Below are positions 57,869 to 64,000 of a stretch of 64,000 bases of DNA, piece by piece. A model generated the notes under the pieces. The model was not told the DNA's origin. It worked only from the letters and a program-made list of their open reading frames with translations, and searched no databases. This DNA comes from Marinobacterium lutimaris (GTDB lineage Bacteria; Pseudomonadota; Gammaproteobacteria; Pseudomonadales; Balneatricaceae), in contig NZ_FNVQ01000001.1 in assembly GCF_900108065.1 (NCBI RefSeq), forward strand, positions 2,108,001-2,172,000, written 5' to 3'. The position numbers and the translations under genes are program-made. Every line of letters starts with the position of its first letter. Position 1 is the stretch's first letter.

Positions 57869-58894
57869 TTATTTAGAAGAAGCCTTATTACCGGAAGTCT
57901 TCTTGGCAGAAGGCGGATAAATCAATTGCTCTGAGCGGGCGTTTTCCTTCAGGCGCTCCGGCGTAGCAGCTTTCGACAGGGACGCCAGTGCGACAAACCA
58001 GGCCTTGGGCATATCGGTGGGCAGCCCCACGGGAATACCTGCGATTTTAGGTGTTTCGGTAAAGCGGTGGCGCGGCTCTTCAAACTCCGGCGCCGTGCAG
58101 TTGATGCAGGGATAACCACCCCGCGTACAGGAGCCTTCGCCATTCCAGGGCCGGGTATTGCAGTCACCATGGGCCTGGGTGCCCAGGCACCCGAGATGCT
58201 CCATCATGCAGCCCTGATGTCCCAGCGCCTCTGCACTGGCCTTGTATTCGTAGTATTCATTGCGGGTACAACCGTGATGCACCAGCTGATCGGCATAGAG
58301 CCTGGGCCGCACCAGGGCATCCAGCCGTTCGGGATCGCCCTCGCCCAACGCCAGCTCGATCAGCGACTCGGTCACCCAGTTAGGATGCACCGGGCAACCC
58401 GACACATTCACCACCGGCAGATCGCCACCAGAGCGATAATCGCTGCCCAACAGGCCACCGCGCAGCTCTCCTTCAAACTGCAGCCCGGTGGCATCGGTAG
58501 GGTTATCGCCCGCCGTGCTGATACCGCCAAAGGCAGCGCAGGAGCCGATCGCGAGGGTATACCGCGCCTTGGCGGCCAGTTGCTCAACCCAGTGGATCAT
58601 CGGGATACCGGTGCCACCGAGGAGATGAAAACGGCCTGTACCCATGGGGCCGCGCATCATCGAGCCTTCGATGCAGAGCAGATCCAGCTCGGTGCGCCCT
58701 TCGAGGATATCGTCCAGCAACTGGCGAACTTCCGCGCCGGTCTGCTCACTCAGGGAAGGATGCCAGAGCAGGTTGATACCCGCGCTTTCCAGTGTGGTGA
58801 TCAGGTCGGGCGCCTCCGCCCCCAGCAGGGACATGGAACAACCACCACAACCTCCGGACTGCAGCCAAAGCAGGTTAGCCATCAGCACTTTCAT
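57869..58894 (-). CDS. hupU: Regulatory [NiFe] hydrogenase small subunit
   Basis: A 341-residue cytoplasmic small subunit (HupU/HoxB). It has no Tat signal and begins KVLMANLLWLQSGGCGGCSMSLL, with the proximal-cluster Cys-x2-Cys. GSCAAFGG, SGCPVHPNW, HHGCTRNEYYEYKA and CNTRPWNGEGSCTRGGYPCINCTAPEFEEP provide the remaining cluster ligands. It lacks a membrane anchor, as in all HoxB proteins. The gene overlaps the hupT stop by 20 bases, so the kinase and sensor are translated together. Confidence 0.96.
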   Translation of the reverse strand: MKVLMANLLWLQSGGCGGCSMSLLGAEAPDLITTLESAGINLLWHPSLSEQTGAEVRQLLDDILEGRTELDLLCIEGSMMRGPMGTGRFHLLGGTGIPMIHWVEQLAAKARYTLAIGSCAAFGGISTAGDNPTDATGLQFEGELRGGLLGSDYRSGGDLPVVNVSGCPVHPNWVTESLIELALGEGDPERLDALVRPRLYADQLVHHGCTRNEYYEYKASAEALGHQGCMMEHLGCLGTQAHGDCNTRPWNGEGSCTRGGYPCINCTAPEFEEPRHRFTETPKIAGIPVGLPTDMPKAWFVALASLSKAATPERLKENARSEQLIYPPSAKKTSGNKASSK

Positions 58895-60227
58895 CCAGAC
58901 CTGGCGCCGGCTGGCTGGCCGGCAGGGTCAACTGTGCGACAGCGCCGCCTTCCGCGCCGTTAATAATCTTCAAGGTGCCACCATGTTCGTTGACGATTCC
59001 GTAGCTGATCGAAAGCCCAAGCCCGGTGCCCTGCCCAGTGGGCTTGGTGGTAAAGAAGGGATCAAACAGACGCGGCAGATTCTCCGGCGCGATCCCCTGT
59101 CCGTTGTCGGCCACGCTGAGCCAGGCCAGCCCCTGATCACTGCCCGCCTCTATTTTCAGCGCTGGTTTGGGCTGATCAGCGACGGCATCGGCGGCATTCT
59201 GGATCAGGTTTACGACGACCTGATGAATCTGGCCGGAGTGTCCCACCACCTCGAGTTTATCCGGCAGCTCCAGATCCACATGGATCGCCACCTTGCTCTC
59301 CTTGGTGATCCAGTGCAGTGCCGAGCGCACCACGTGGATCAGATCGAAAGGCGCCTTCTCGCTACTCTGGGTGGATGAGAACTGGCGCAGGTCATTAACG
59401 ATCTCGCGCACCCGGTCCGCCCCCTCCATGGTGCCTTCGACCAGCGAATCCAGATCGGCGATCGCCCGATCCAGGCGCAGCTTTTGGCGCAGCTCGCGCA
59501 GCTCATCACGGCTCGCGCCGGACTGTACCAGGTCGAAATACTCCACCAGTCGTCCGGTGTAGCGCCGCAGGGCGTGCATATTGCCATAAACGAAGCTAAT
59601 CGGGTTGTTGAGTTCGTGGGCCACGCCGGCCACAAGACGACCGAGGGAGGCCATCTTTTCTGCCTGGATCAGCCGCTCCTGCGCCAGCTTCAGCTCGGCG
59701 TGGGCCTGGTGCAGTTCATTAAAGGCACACTGCAGCTCACCCAGCGGGCGACCCGCCACGACTATCCCGGCCAGACGGCCACGTTGATTGAAACGGGGGG
59801 AACAGTTCAGCGCCAGCGGCTCCGGGCCATTAACGCCATCGATGCTGATCTCCTGATCGCGCACCGCCTCCTTGCGGACCCGCTGCAGACACTGCACCAG
59901 CTTGTCGCGGCTCTCGCCGCTGCAGAGGCTTTCCATCGGCTGGTCCAGCAGCGATTCCATGGTGCGACCGGTAAGCTCTTCAAAGGCGCGGTTAACCTGC
60001 TGAATCCGCCCCTCGTGATCGCAGGCGATCAGCACATCGCTCATGGCCGACTGCACGCTGTCGACGAAGTTATGGGCTTCCTCAAGCGCCTCGTTCTGCT
60101 CTTCCACCTGAACCTGATAGCGCACCAGATCGGCATAGGCCTCGTCCATCTTGCGTATAACGCTGACCCAGGCTTCGTCGGCCGTGCCCGATTCTTTGTG
60201 GCTGTTGGGGTGTTGCTGCTGCACCAT
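58875..60227 (-). CDS. hupT: Sensor histidine kinase HupT/HoxJ
   Basis: A 450-residue soluble kinase. A helical N-terminus is followed by a PAS domain (about residues 52-165, IACDHEGRIQQVNRAFEELTGR), the H-box with phospho-His about residue 204 (SLGRLVAGVAHELNNPISFVYGN), and a HATPase domain with N, G1 and G2 boxes (NLIQNAADAV, VADNGQGIAPENL, GTGLGLSISYGIV). No transmembrane helix. The complex with HupUV is inhibited or released according to H2. The cognate NtrC-like regulator HupR/HoxA is not encoded in the window. Start ATG 60227 behind GGGTAAG. Confidence 0.93.
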   Translation of the reverse strand: MVQQQHPNSHKESGTADEAWVSVIRKMDEAYADLVRYQVQVEEQNEALEEAHNFVDSVQSAMSDVLIACDHEGRIQQVNRAFEELTGRTMESLLDQPMESLCSGESRDKLVQCLQRVRKEAVRDQEISIDGVNGPEPLALNCSPRFNQRGRLAGIVVAGRPLGELQCAFNELHQAHAELKLAQERLIQAEKMASLGRLVAGVAHELNNPISFVYGNMHALRRYTGRLVEYFDLVQSGASRDELRELRQKLRLDRAIADLDSLVEGTMEGADRVREIVNDLRQFSSTQSSEKAPFDLIHVVRSALHWITKESKVAIHVDLELPDKLEVVGHSGQIHQVVVNLIQNAADAVADQPKPALKIEAGSDQGLAWLSVADNGQGIAPENLPRLFDPFFTTKPTGQGTGLGLSISYGIVNEHGGTLKIINGAEGGAVAQLTLPASQPAPGLDESADG

Positions 60228-60577
60228 CGTTTACTTACCCGTTTGGAAGATTCCAGACTACCGCCAGACCGCGGTCAGGCCAACCTCGGCGCACGGAAAC
60301 TCGTCACTTTGAAGCTCAGCACATTGAATGCACGAGCGAGTTTCCATTTAACACCCAGGGCGGCAACCAAATATCCACTTAAACAGCTAAAACCGTAGAT
60401 TCTGTATGCCTACGCATTGAACGTGCCGCCCCGGTCGCAGCCATCGCGAAGCCTCGATTTTCCGCTTTCCCCAGGCAATATCGCCCCTTAATTTCCCCGC
60501 AACGGCGGCGATGGCATCGCTTTTGCTCCATGACAGGGAAGAAAGTGTGGAAAGAAAATTAAGAGTAGGAAACAACA
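60228..60577. other. Divergent hupT/hupE regulatory region
   Basis: A 350-base gap. The right part contains the sigma-54 promoter of hupE (60511-60527). The left part contains the hupT leader; a weak GG-N10-GC match on the minus strand near 60360-60375 was not accepted. No ORF was seen. Confidence 0.5.
60511..60527 (+). promoter_or_regulatory. Sigma-54 promoter of hupE
   Basis: TGGCATCGCTTTTGCT at 60512-60527 matches the consensus TGGCACG-N4-TTGCW with GG and GC exactly 10 bases apart and an intact TTGCT. The predicted start is near 60538, leaving a 40-base leader with GAGTAGGA before the ATG. The position next to the H2-sensing genes supports control by a HupR/HoxA-type activator. Confidence 0.75.
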
Positions 60578-61132
60578 ATGAAGAAACAGCTTTTCACCGC
60601 TGCACTGCTGCTGGGCCCGAGCCTGGCATTCGCCCACCCCGGCCATGAAACCGGTGGACTGATTGCCGGCCTGACTCACCCGCTGATGGGTCTGGACCAT
60701 CTGCTGGCGATGCTGGCCATCGGCATCTGGGCCGCACTGCAGCAGGGCAAAATGAAACTGGCGATGCCAATCACCTTCGTTGGCGTATTGATCGCCGGTT
60801 TCGCCCAGGGCGTTGCCGGCGTGAGCCTTCCGATGGTTGAAAGCGGCATCGCACTCTCGGTACTGCTGCTGGGCCTGATCATCACCGTCGCCGCCCGCCT
60901 GCCCGCTTCTGCCGCTCTGGCGCTGACCTCTGTTTTCGCCCTGTTTCACGGCTATGCCCACGGCGCCGAAGCCACAGGCTCACTGGCCCTGTTCGCCATC
61001 GGTTTCTCCGTCACCAGCGCCCTGCTGCACCTGAGCGGTATCGCCGTAACCGACAAGCTGAAAGCGCTGCCAGCCGTTGTTCGCAGCGCCGGTGCTGCCA
61101 TCGCGGCCAGCGGTGTATGGATGCTTAGCTGA
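60578..61132 (+). CDS. hupE: HupE/UreJ nickel permease
   Basis: A 184-residue membrane protein. It has a cleavable signal ending AFAHPGHE and six helices, with the HPGHETGGLIAGLTHPLMGLDHLLAM signature of the family and a second motif ALFHGYAHGAEA, both rich in His. Family members import Ni2+ by diffusion for hydrogenase or urease. It is divergent from the H2-sensor operon, which argues for hydrogenase supply. Followed by a strong terminator. Confidence 0.95.
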   Translation: MKKQLFTAALLLGPSLAFAHPGHETGGLIAGLTHPLMGLDHLLAMLAIGIWAALQQGKMKLAMPITFVGVLIAGFAQGVAGVSLPMVESGIALSVLLLGLIITVAARLPASAALALTSVFALFHGYAHGAEATGSLALFAIGFSVTSALLHLSGIAVTDKLKALPAVVRSAGAAIAASGVWMLS

Positions 61133-61189
61133 GGGTCTCCACCCTTTTCACCCCCAGGTAGTGTTTTACCGACACTCCGCGTAAGTTTT

Positions 61190-61213
61190 CCGGGCCTTGT
61201 GCCCGGTTTTTTT
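61190..61213 (+). terminator. Terminator after hupE
   Basis: CCGGGC pairs with GCCCGG over six bases, with the loop CTTGT and a run of seven Ts. Confidence 0.92.
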
Positions 61214-61257
61214 GTTTGGTGGGACGATTCTTATTTCGGAGTTTGTAGATGGTGCAG

Positions 61258-61457
61258 GTTCCGCCTGCTGGCGTATCAAGGATCTTGGACGGCCAAGATC
61301 CTTGATAATCCTAAGCCGCCCCGACAGCTTGATCGGCTGCGCCGATTACCCTGTGCTTCTCGCCTGAAAGAGCGGGAAGGGAAACTCGGCTTCGCCTCAA
61401 ACAGCCCTTCCCTTTTCTCTCTTTCAGCCTGCGATGCTCGGCTGCGCTGAAGGGGAA
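61258..61457 (+). repeat. Structured dispersed element, copy B
   Basis: Plus-strand copy of the element at 37303. Hairpin 0 (CGCC, loop TGCT, 61262-61273), hairpin 1 (14-base perfect stem ATCAAGGATCTTGG, loop ACGG, 61275-61306), the linker AATCCTAAGCCGCCCC, hairpin 2 (ATCGGC, loop TGC, 61332-61346) and hairpin 3 at 61364-61427 (outer CTGAAAGAG, middle GGGAAGGG, apical GGC/GCC). It ends with AAGGGGAA. Stem bases differ from copy A at many positions, yet pairing is kept. The 3' end faces the Phd cassette. Confidence 0.85.
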
Positions 61458-61532
61458 TCAGGGTGCTCTTAGCTAGCGAATTATTAAAATCAAAGAGACC
61501 CTAACCACCCATGATTTTATCAATGATAAAAT

Positions 61533-62189
61533 CTAACAAAACGCCTCGAAGAATCCTTTTTGCAAAGATGAATTCATCAAACCATATTTTTCAAAAACCT
61601 TAAAAGACTTATCTTTAAAACTTACATCGCCTCTAAACTTAAATTTATATTTTTCCTTATCAAAAAATTCAAAATAGTAAAGTAAATCAACCAAGTAATA
61701 TGAAACTTCCAGACTAGGAGCGTGATCAACCCAATGCATATAAGAATCATCATTTAGCCTCCTCACACGACCTTTATCCATATCACGAACTTTATCCCAC
61801 TGAATCTTTACATTTTGAACAAATCTTCGGTGATCATAATTTGGTATTTTTCTAGTTTTATACAGTTCTAAGTGTAACTCACTGAAAACACTAAAATCTA
61901 CTTTATGCGGAGCACTGTATTTTTCACCTTGATCTAAGTCTATTTTTCTTTTTTCATATTCATCGGCAATTCTTTTAAAGAAGGACTCTACATGACCGTA
62001 AATAAAACGTGTCTCATTATAGAATGCTCTCTCTAGTTTTATATTTCTTCGATAATCTAGAAAAGCTGAAGTTATAAATCCGAAGAATGCACCAAGAAAT
62101 GCGCCGATCAATGCCCCCATGATTGACCAAAAACCTTCTCCTATAAAATGCTCCATGCATACTCCAAAAATATTCAGTTTTGGCATCAT
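61533..62189 (-). CDS. AT-rich unknown membrane protein paired with a Phd antitoxin
   Basis: A 218-residue protein. Glycine-rich transmembrane helix (FWSIMGALIGAFLGAFFGFITSAFL, about residues 20-44), then a mainly helical, charged cytoplasmic domain rich in Lys, Asp, Tyr and Phe. No family was recognised. Base composition is far lower in GC than the neighbours, a sign of recent acquisition. The ATG overlaps the antitoxin stop (two ATGs at 62189 and 62186). It occupies the position where the RelE/Doc-type toxin normally sits, so it could be a toxin of a new kind or a replaced passenger; neither is shown. Confidence 0.6.
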   Translation of the reverse strand: MMPKLNIFGVCMEHFIGEGFWSIMGALIGAFLGAFFGFITSAFLDYRRNIKLERAFYNETRFIYGHVESFFKRIADEYEKRKIDLDQGEKYSAPHKVDFSVFSELHLELYKTRKIPNYDHRRFVQNVKIQWDKVRDMDKGRVRRLNDDSYMHWVDHAPSLEVSYYLVDLLYYFEFFDKEKYKFKFRGDVSFKDKSFKVFEKYGLMNSSLQKGFFEAFC

Positions 62190-62452
62190 TTAGAATAATT
62201 CAGCCACTTACTCATCTTCGTCATCGCCTCAGTTTGAGCAAGCAGCTTTCCTTCAGCTACTGCTCGCTCTCCTCCTAAGATCCCCTCAAGTGATTCGACT
62301 CGGCGCTGCATAAGCTCATAGTCCTGCACATCAACGAGATAGGCCAGCGGCTGACCATGCTCAGTAATCTGCACAGGCTCTTTGGAAGAACTCAGGTCAG
62401 CTAGCATTTGGGATGTATCGTTCTTGAGGCTGGTAAGCGACTCAACTTTCAT
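62186..62452 (-). CDS. Phd/YefM family antitoxin
   Basis: An 88-residue protein beginning MKVESLTSLKNDTSQMLADL, with the family fold continuing through EPVQITEHGQPLAYLVDVQDYELMQRRVESLEGIL and a C-terminus EAMTKMSKWLNYSK of the toxin-binding type. The start ATG 62452 has AGGA seven bases upstream; the open frame to 62608 is not used. It overlaps by four bases the downstream gene on the same strand, the arrangement of toxin-antitoxin pairs, but the partner is not RelE-like. Confidence 0.87.
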   Translation of the reverse strand: MKVESLTSLKNDTSQMLADLSSSKEPVQITEHGQPLAYLVDVQDYELMQRRVESLEGILGGERAVAEGKLLAQTEAMTKMSKWLNYSK

Positions 62453-62603
62453 AGGCGTCCTGCTGATCAAATAAACATCAATACAACAGTAGCACTCTAC
62501 GAGAACCGTGGACACGAAATGAGCAGTGAATGACCGCGCCAAGGAGTATTGAGAAAGCACGGGGACAAAAAAGTTACGCACAAACCAACTAACCGCAGCC
62601 GTA

Positions 62604-62722
62604 TTCATCCCCCTTCAGTGCACAGCCGATCAAACTGTCGGGGCGGCTTGGGGTTATTAGGGGCCCATTTTTCATCAATGTAAGCGCACAAGGCCCCTAA
62701 TTCGCCAGCAAGGCGAAACCTG
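62604..62722 (-). repeat. Structured dispersed element, copy C, internally deleted
   Basis: Minus-strand copy. Hairpin 0 is TTCGCC/GGCGAA (62701-62717). Hairpin 1 has a 10-base perfect stem ATTAGGGGCC but an enlarged 26-base loop (62656-62701). The linker ends in CCCCAAGCCGCCCCGAC. After CGGCTG it jumps directly to the terminal TGAAGGGGGAT, omitting hairpin 3. The missing part is flanked by CGGCTGC in copies A and B, so deletion by recombination between those repeats is likely. It faces copy B across the Phd cassette. Confidence 0.8.
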
Positions 62723-62750
62723 ACTCAGCTAAAGCAGCTGAAATATCAGG
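62719..62750 (-). repeat. Hairpin with GCTTT loop
   Basis: CCTGA and TCAGG enclose an inner TCAGCT/AGCTGA stem whose loop is GCTTT on the minus strand. The same loop with another stem occurs at 37666-37682. It adjoins copy C on its 5' side and lies about 40 bases beyond the nirD stop. Confidence 0.65.
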
Positions 62751-62793
62751 TCACAACTGAAGAAAGGATCGATTCAAAGCGGAGTCAGCGGGA

Positions 62794-63195
62794 TCAAGCA
62801 CTCTCCCGCAATACCCCCTGGTTAACCGACTGCGGATCCACCAGCAATTGATCCCCCTCCAGCCAGGTATTCCAGGTATCCAGCACCACCTCCGGATTAT
62901 CCAGGCAGCGTCCGGTCTCCAGGCAGTAGCGCTCCTTGTACAGCGGCGAAGCCAGGAACAGGCCGCCTTCACTGCTGCCGACCAGCCCGCGGGAGAGCAC
63001 GTTGGCCTGCCCTACCGGATCGAAGTTATCGATGGCGTAGACCCGAGCCCTGGCCGGGAAGTAGAACAGGGCGACCTGACGGCCGTTGATCAGGGCACAG
63101 ACGCCGGATTCGGCGACCAGGTCATCAACAGTGCAGACCGGGATGCCCTTTGTTTCTAAAGCTTTCATTTCTACAGAATGGCTTTCTACAGACAT
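62794..63195 (-). CDS. nirD: Nitrite reductase [NAD(P)H] small subunit
   Basis: A 133-residue Rieske-fold subunit of assimilatory NirBD that reduces nitrite to ammonia. VCTVDDLVAESGVCALINGRQVALFYF, RVYAIDNFDPVGQANVLSRGLVG and LASPLYKERYCLETGRCLDNPE follow the family. The Rieske Cys and His ligands are absent, as is normal for NirD. It lies 16 bases after nirB in the same operon. Confidence 0.95.
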   Translation of the reverse strand: MSVESHSVEMKALETKGIPVCTVDDLVAESGVCALINGRQVALFYFPARARVYAIDNFDPVGQANVLSRGLVGSSEGGLFLASPLYKERYCLETGRCLDNPEVVLDTWNTWLEGDQLLVDPQSVNQGVLRESA

Positions 63196-63211
63196 GATTC
63201 TCTCCTCCGGC

Positions 63212-64000
63212 TTAGGCCATCACGATGGGCTGGGCTTCGATCTCTTTCTCTTCAGGTCGGGCGGGACGGATCTGGCCACGCTCCTGCACGAACACCACGT
63301 TGCTGTCTGACTTGTCGCTATTGACGAACTGGCGGAAGCGTTTGAGCGCCTGCTCGTCGTTGACGGTTTTCTTCCACTCGCACTCGTAGGTTTCCACTAC
63401 GTGCTGCATCTGAGATTCCAGCTCGTCACCCAGAGCGAGGCTGTCGTTGATCACCACGTCGCGCAGGTAATCCAGCCCGCCCTCCAGGTTGTCCATCCAG
63501 ACGGAGGTACGCTGTAGGCGGTCCGCCGTGCGGATGTAGAACATCAGCACCCGGTCGATGTATTTGATCAGGGTCTCTTTATCCAGGTCGGTAGCGAACA
63601 GGTCCGCGTGGCGCGGCTTCATGCCGCCGTTACCGCAGACGTAAAGGTTCCAACCGTTTTCGGTGGCGATCACGCCGATATCCTTGGACTGGGCTTCGGC
63701 GCACTCACGGGTGCAGCCGGAGACGGCGAATTTGATCTTGTGCGGCGCGCGCAGGCCCTTGTAGCGGTTCTCGATCTCGATGGCGAGGCCGACGCTGTCG
63801 TCGACACCAAAGCGGCACCAGGTGCTGCCGACACAGGATTTCACGGTACGCACCGATTTGCCGTAGGCATGGCCGGTCTCGAAGCCAGCATCGATCAGGC
63901 GGCCCCAGATCTCCGGCAACTGCTCAAGGCGTGCACCAAAGAGGTCGACGCGCTGGCCGCCGGTGATCTTGGTGTAGAGGTTGTAATCCCGCGCCACCTC
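63212..64000 (-). CDS. nirB: Nitrite reductase [NAD(P)H] large subunit, C-terminal part (cut by window edge)
   Basis: The frame remains open to base 64000, so only the C-terminal 262 or so residues are present. It contains VARDYNLYTKITGGQRVDLFGA and the sirohaem/4Fe-4S ligands in KSCVGSTWCRFG and SGCTRECAEAQSKDIG, then the NirB tail WNLYVCGNGGMKPRHADLFATDLD. NirB carries FAD, sirohaem and an Fe-S cluster and works with NirD. The N-terminal flavin domains lie outside the window. Confidence 0.96.
   Translation of the reverse strand, partial: EVARDYNLYTKITGGQRVDLFGARLEQLPEIWGRLIDAGFETGHAYGKSVRTVKSCVGSTWCRFGVDDSVGLAIEIENRYKGLRAPHKIKFAVSGCTRECAEAQSKDIGVIATENGWNLYVCGNGGMKPRHADLFATDLDKETLIKYIDRVLMFYIRTADRLQRTSVWMDNLEGGLDYLRDVVINDSLALGDELESQMQHVVETYECEWKKTVNDEQALKRFRQFVNSDKSDSNVVFVQERGQIRPARPEEKEIEAQPIVMA

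Larger units (their letters stand above)
61133..61532. other. Non-coding region with terminator and repeat copy B
   Basis: A 400-base gap between hupE and the minus-strand membrane-protein gene. It contains the hupE terminator and structured element B. The last 70 bases before the gene's 3' end are AT-rich like the cassette itself. The 83-codon frame starting at 61199 lies over the repeat and is not called. Confidence 0.6.
62453..62793. other. Intergenic region between nirD and the Phd cassette
   Basis: 341 bases containing the antitoxin promoter side, repeat copy C and the GCTTT-loop hairpin. No separate gene was seen. Confidence 0.6.

Noticed and set aside
60360-60378. GG-N10-GC match on the minus strand before hupT
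   Set aside because: Spacing is right, but the CACG block after GG is missing entirely.
61199-61450. 83-codon frame over copy B
   Set aside because: Starts inside the hupE terminator and reads through hairpins; same reasoning as for copy A.

Overview
The window is a roughly 60% GC piece of a gammaproteobacterial chromosome. It suggests an Oceanospirillales/Marinobacterium-like or Pseudomonas-like marine heterotroph. The grounds are the PA2778/PA2779 pair, FolE2 behind a Zur box, several soluble chemoreceptors, RhlE, AcnA, a SulP operon and a HupUV/HupT hydrogen-sensing set. The species cannot be fixed from sequence reading alone. No rRNA, tRNA, CRISPR array, prophage or recognisable transposase gene was seen. 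The window cuts one gene at each edge: a CobN-like chelatase on the left and nirB on the right.

Layout. 1-2434: a membrane-anchored CobN-like chelatase subunit, a MotA/TolQ/ExbB channel and a DUF2149 protein, overlapping by one base at each junction. 2536-5017: an unknown lipoprotein, then folE2 with a Zur operator. 5037-13217: gamma-glutamyltransferase, a chemoreceptor, GFA, lipoprotein, MAPEG, HD hydrolase, an ECF sigma/anti-sigma pair and glyoxalase I. 13369-17172: a Fur-type iron-complex ABC importer with a divergent small periplasmic protein. 17198-22792: alcohol dehydrogenase, esterase, two more GFA proteins, a HEIAH protein and a LysR/SDR pair. 22803-26786: the structural genes of a group 1d-type, O2-tolerant [NiFe] uptake hydrogenase, ending in a HigA-like antitoxin. 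27173-37144: two further chemoreceptors and a separate Aer-type PAS protein, an MFS pump, RhlE, a dihydrolipoyl-dehydrogenase-like flavoprotein and a di-haem peroxidase. 37912-40954: a persulfide dioxygenase-like, SulP and rhodanese operon. 41154-42522: PA2779/PA2778. 42599-49742: a six-gene catabolic/uptake operon with a divergent LysR regulator. 49756-56019: SLC13 permease, fluoroacetate-dehalogenase-like hydrolase, phosphatase, VOC protein and aconitase A. 56386-61132: regulatory hydrogenase HupUV, kinase HupT and nickel permease HupE. 61533-62452: an AT-rich Phd-plus-membrane-protein cassette. 62794-64000: nirD and nirB.

How they fit. HupUV/HupT would sense H2, and sigma-54-type promoters lie before hupE and, less convincingly, before hupS. 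The matching response regulator (HupR/HoxA) and the hyp maturation genes are not in the window. The sulfur operon would oxidise and move sulfur species. The 42599-49742 operon (ureohydrolase, TIM-barrel isomerase, IPNS-type oxygenase, amino-acid ABC importer, class II aldolase) looks like a route for a guanidino or similar amine compound.

The most unusual structure is a repeated non-coding element at about 37303-37510 (minus), 61258-61457 (plus) and 62604-62722 (minus). Its hairpin stems differ between copies but remain complementary, while the loops and linkers are conserved. Two copies face inward around the AT-rich Phd cassette. A perfect FNR/Anr palindrome and further small hairpins lie next to the first copy.
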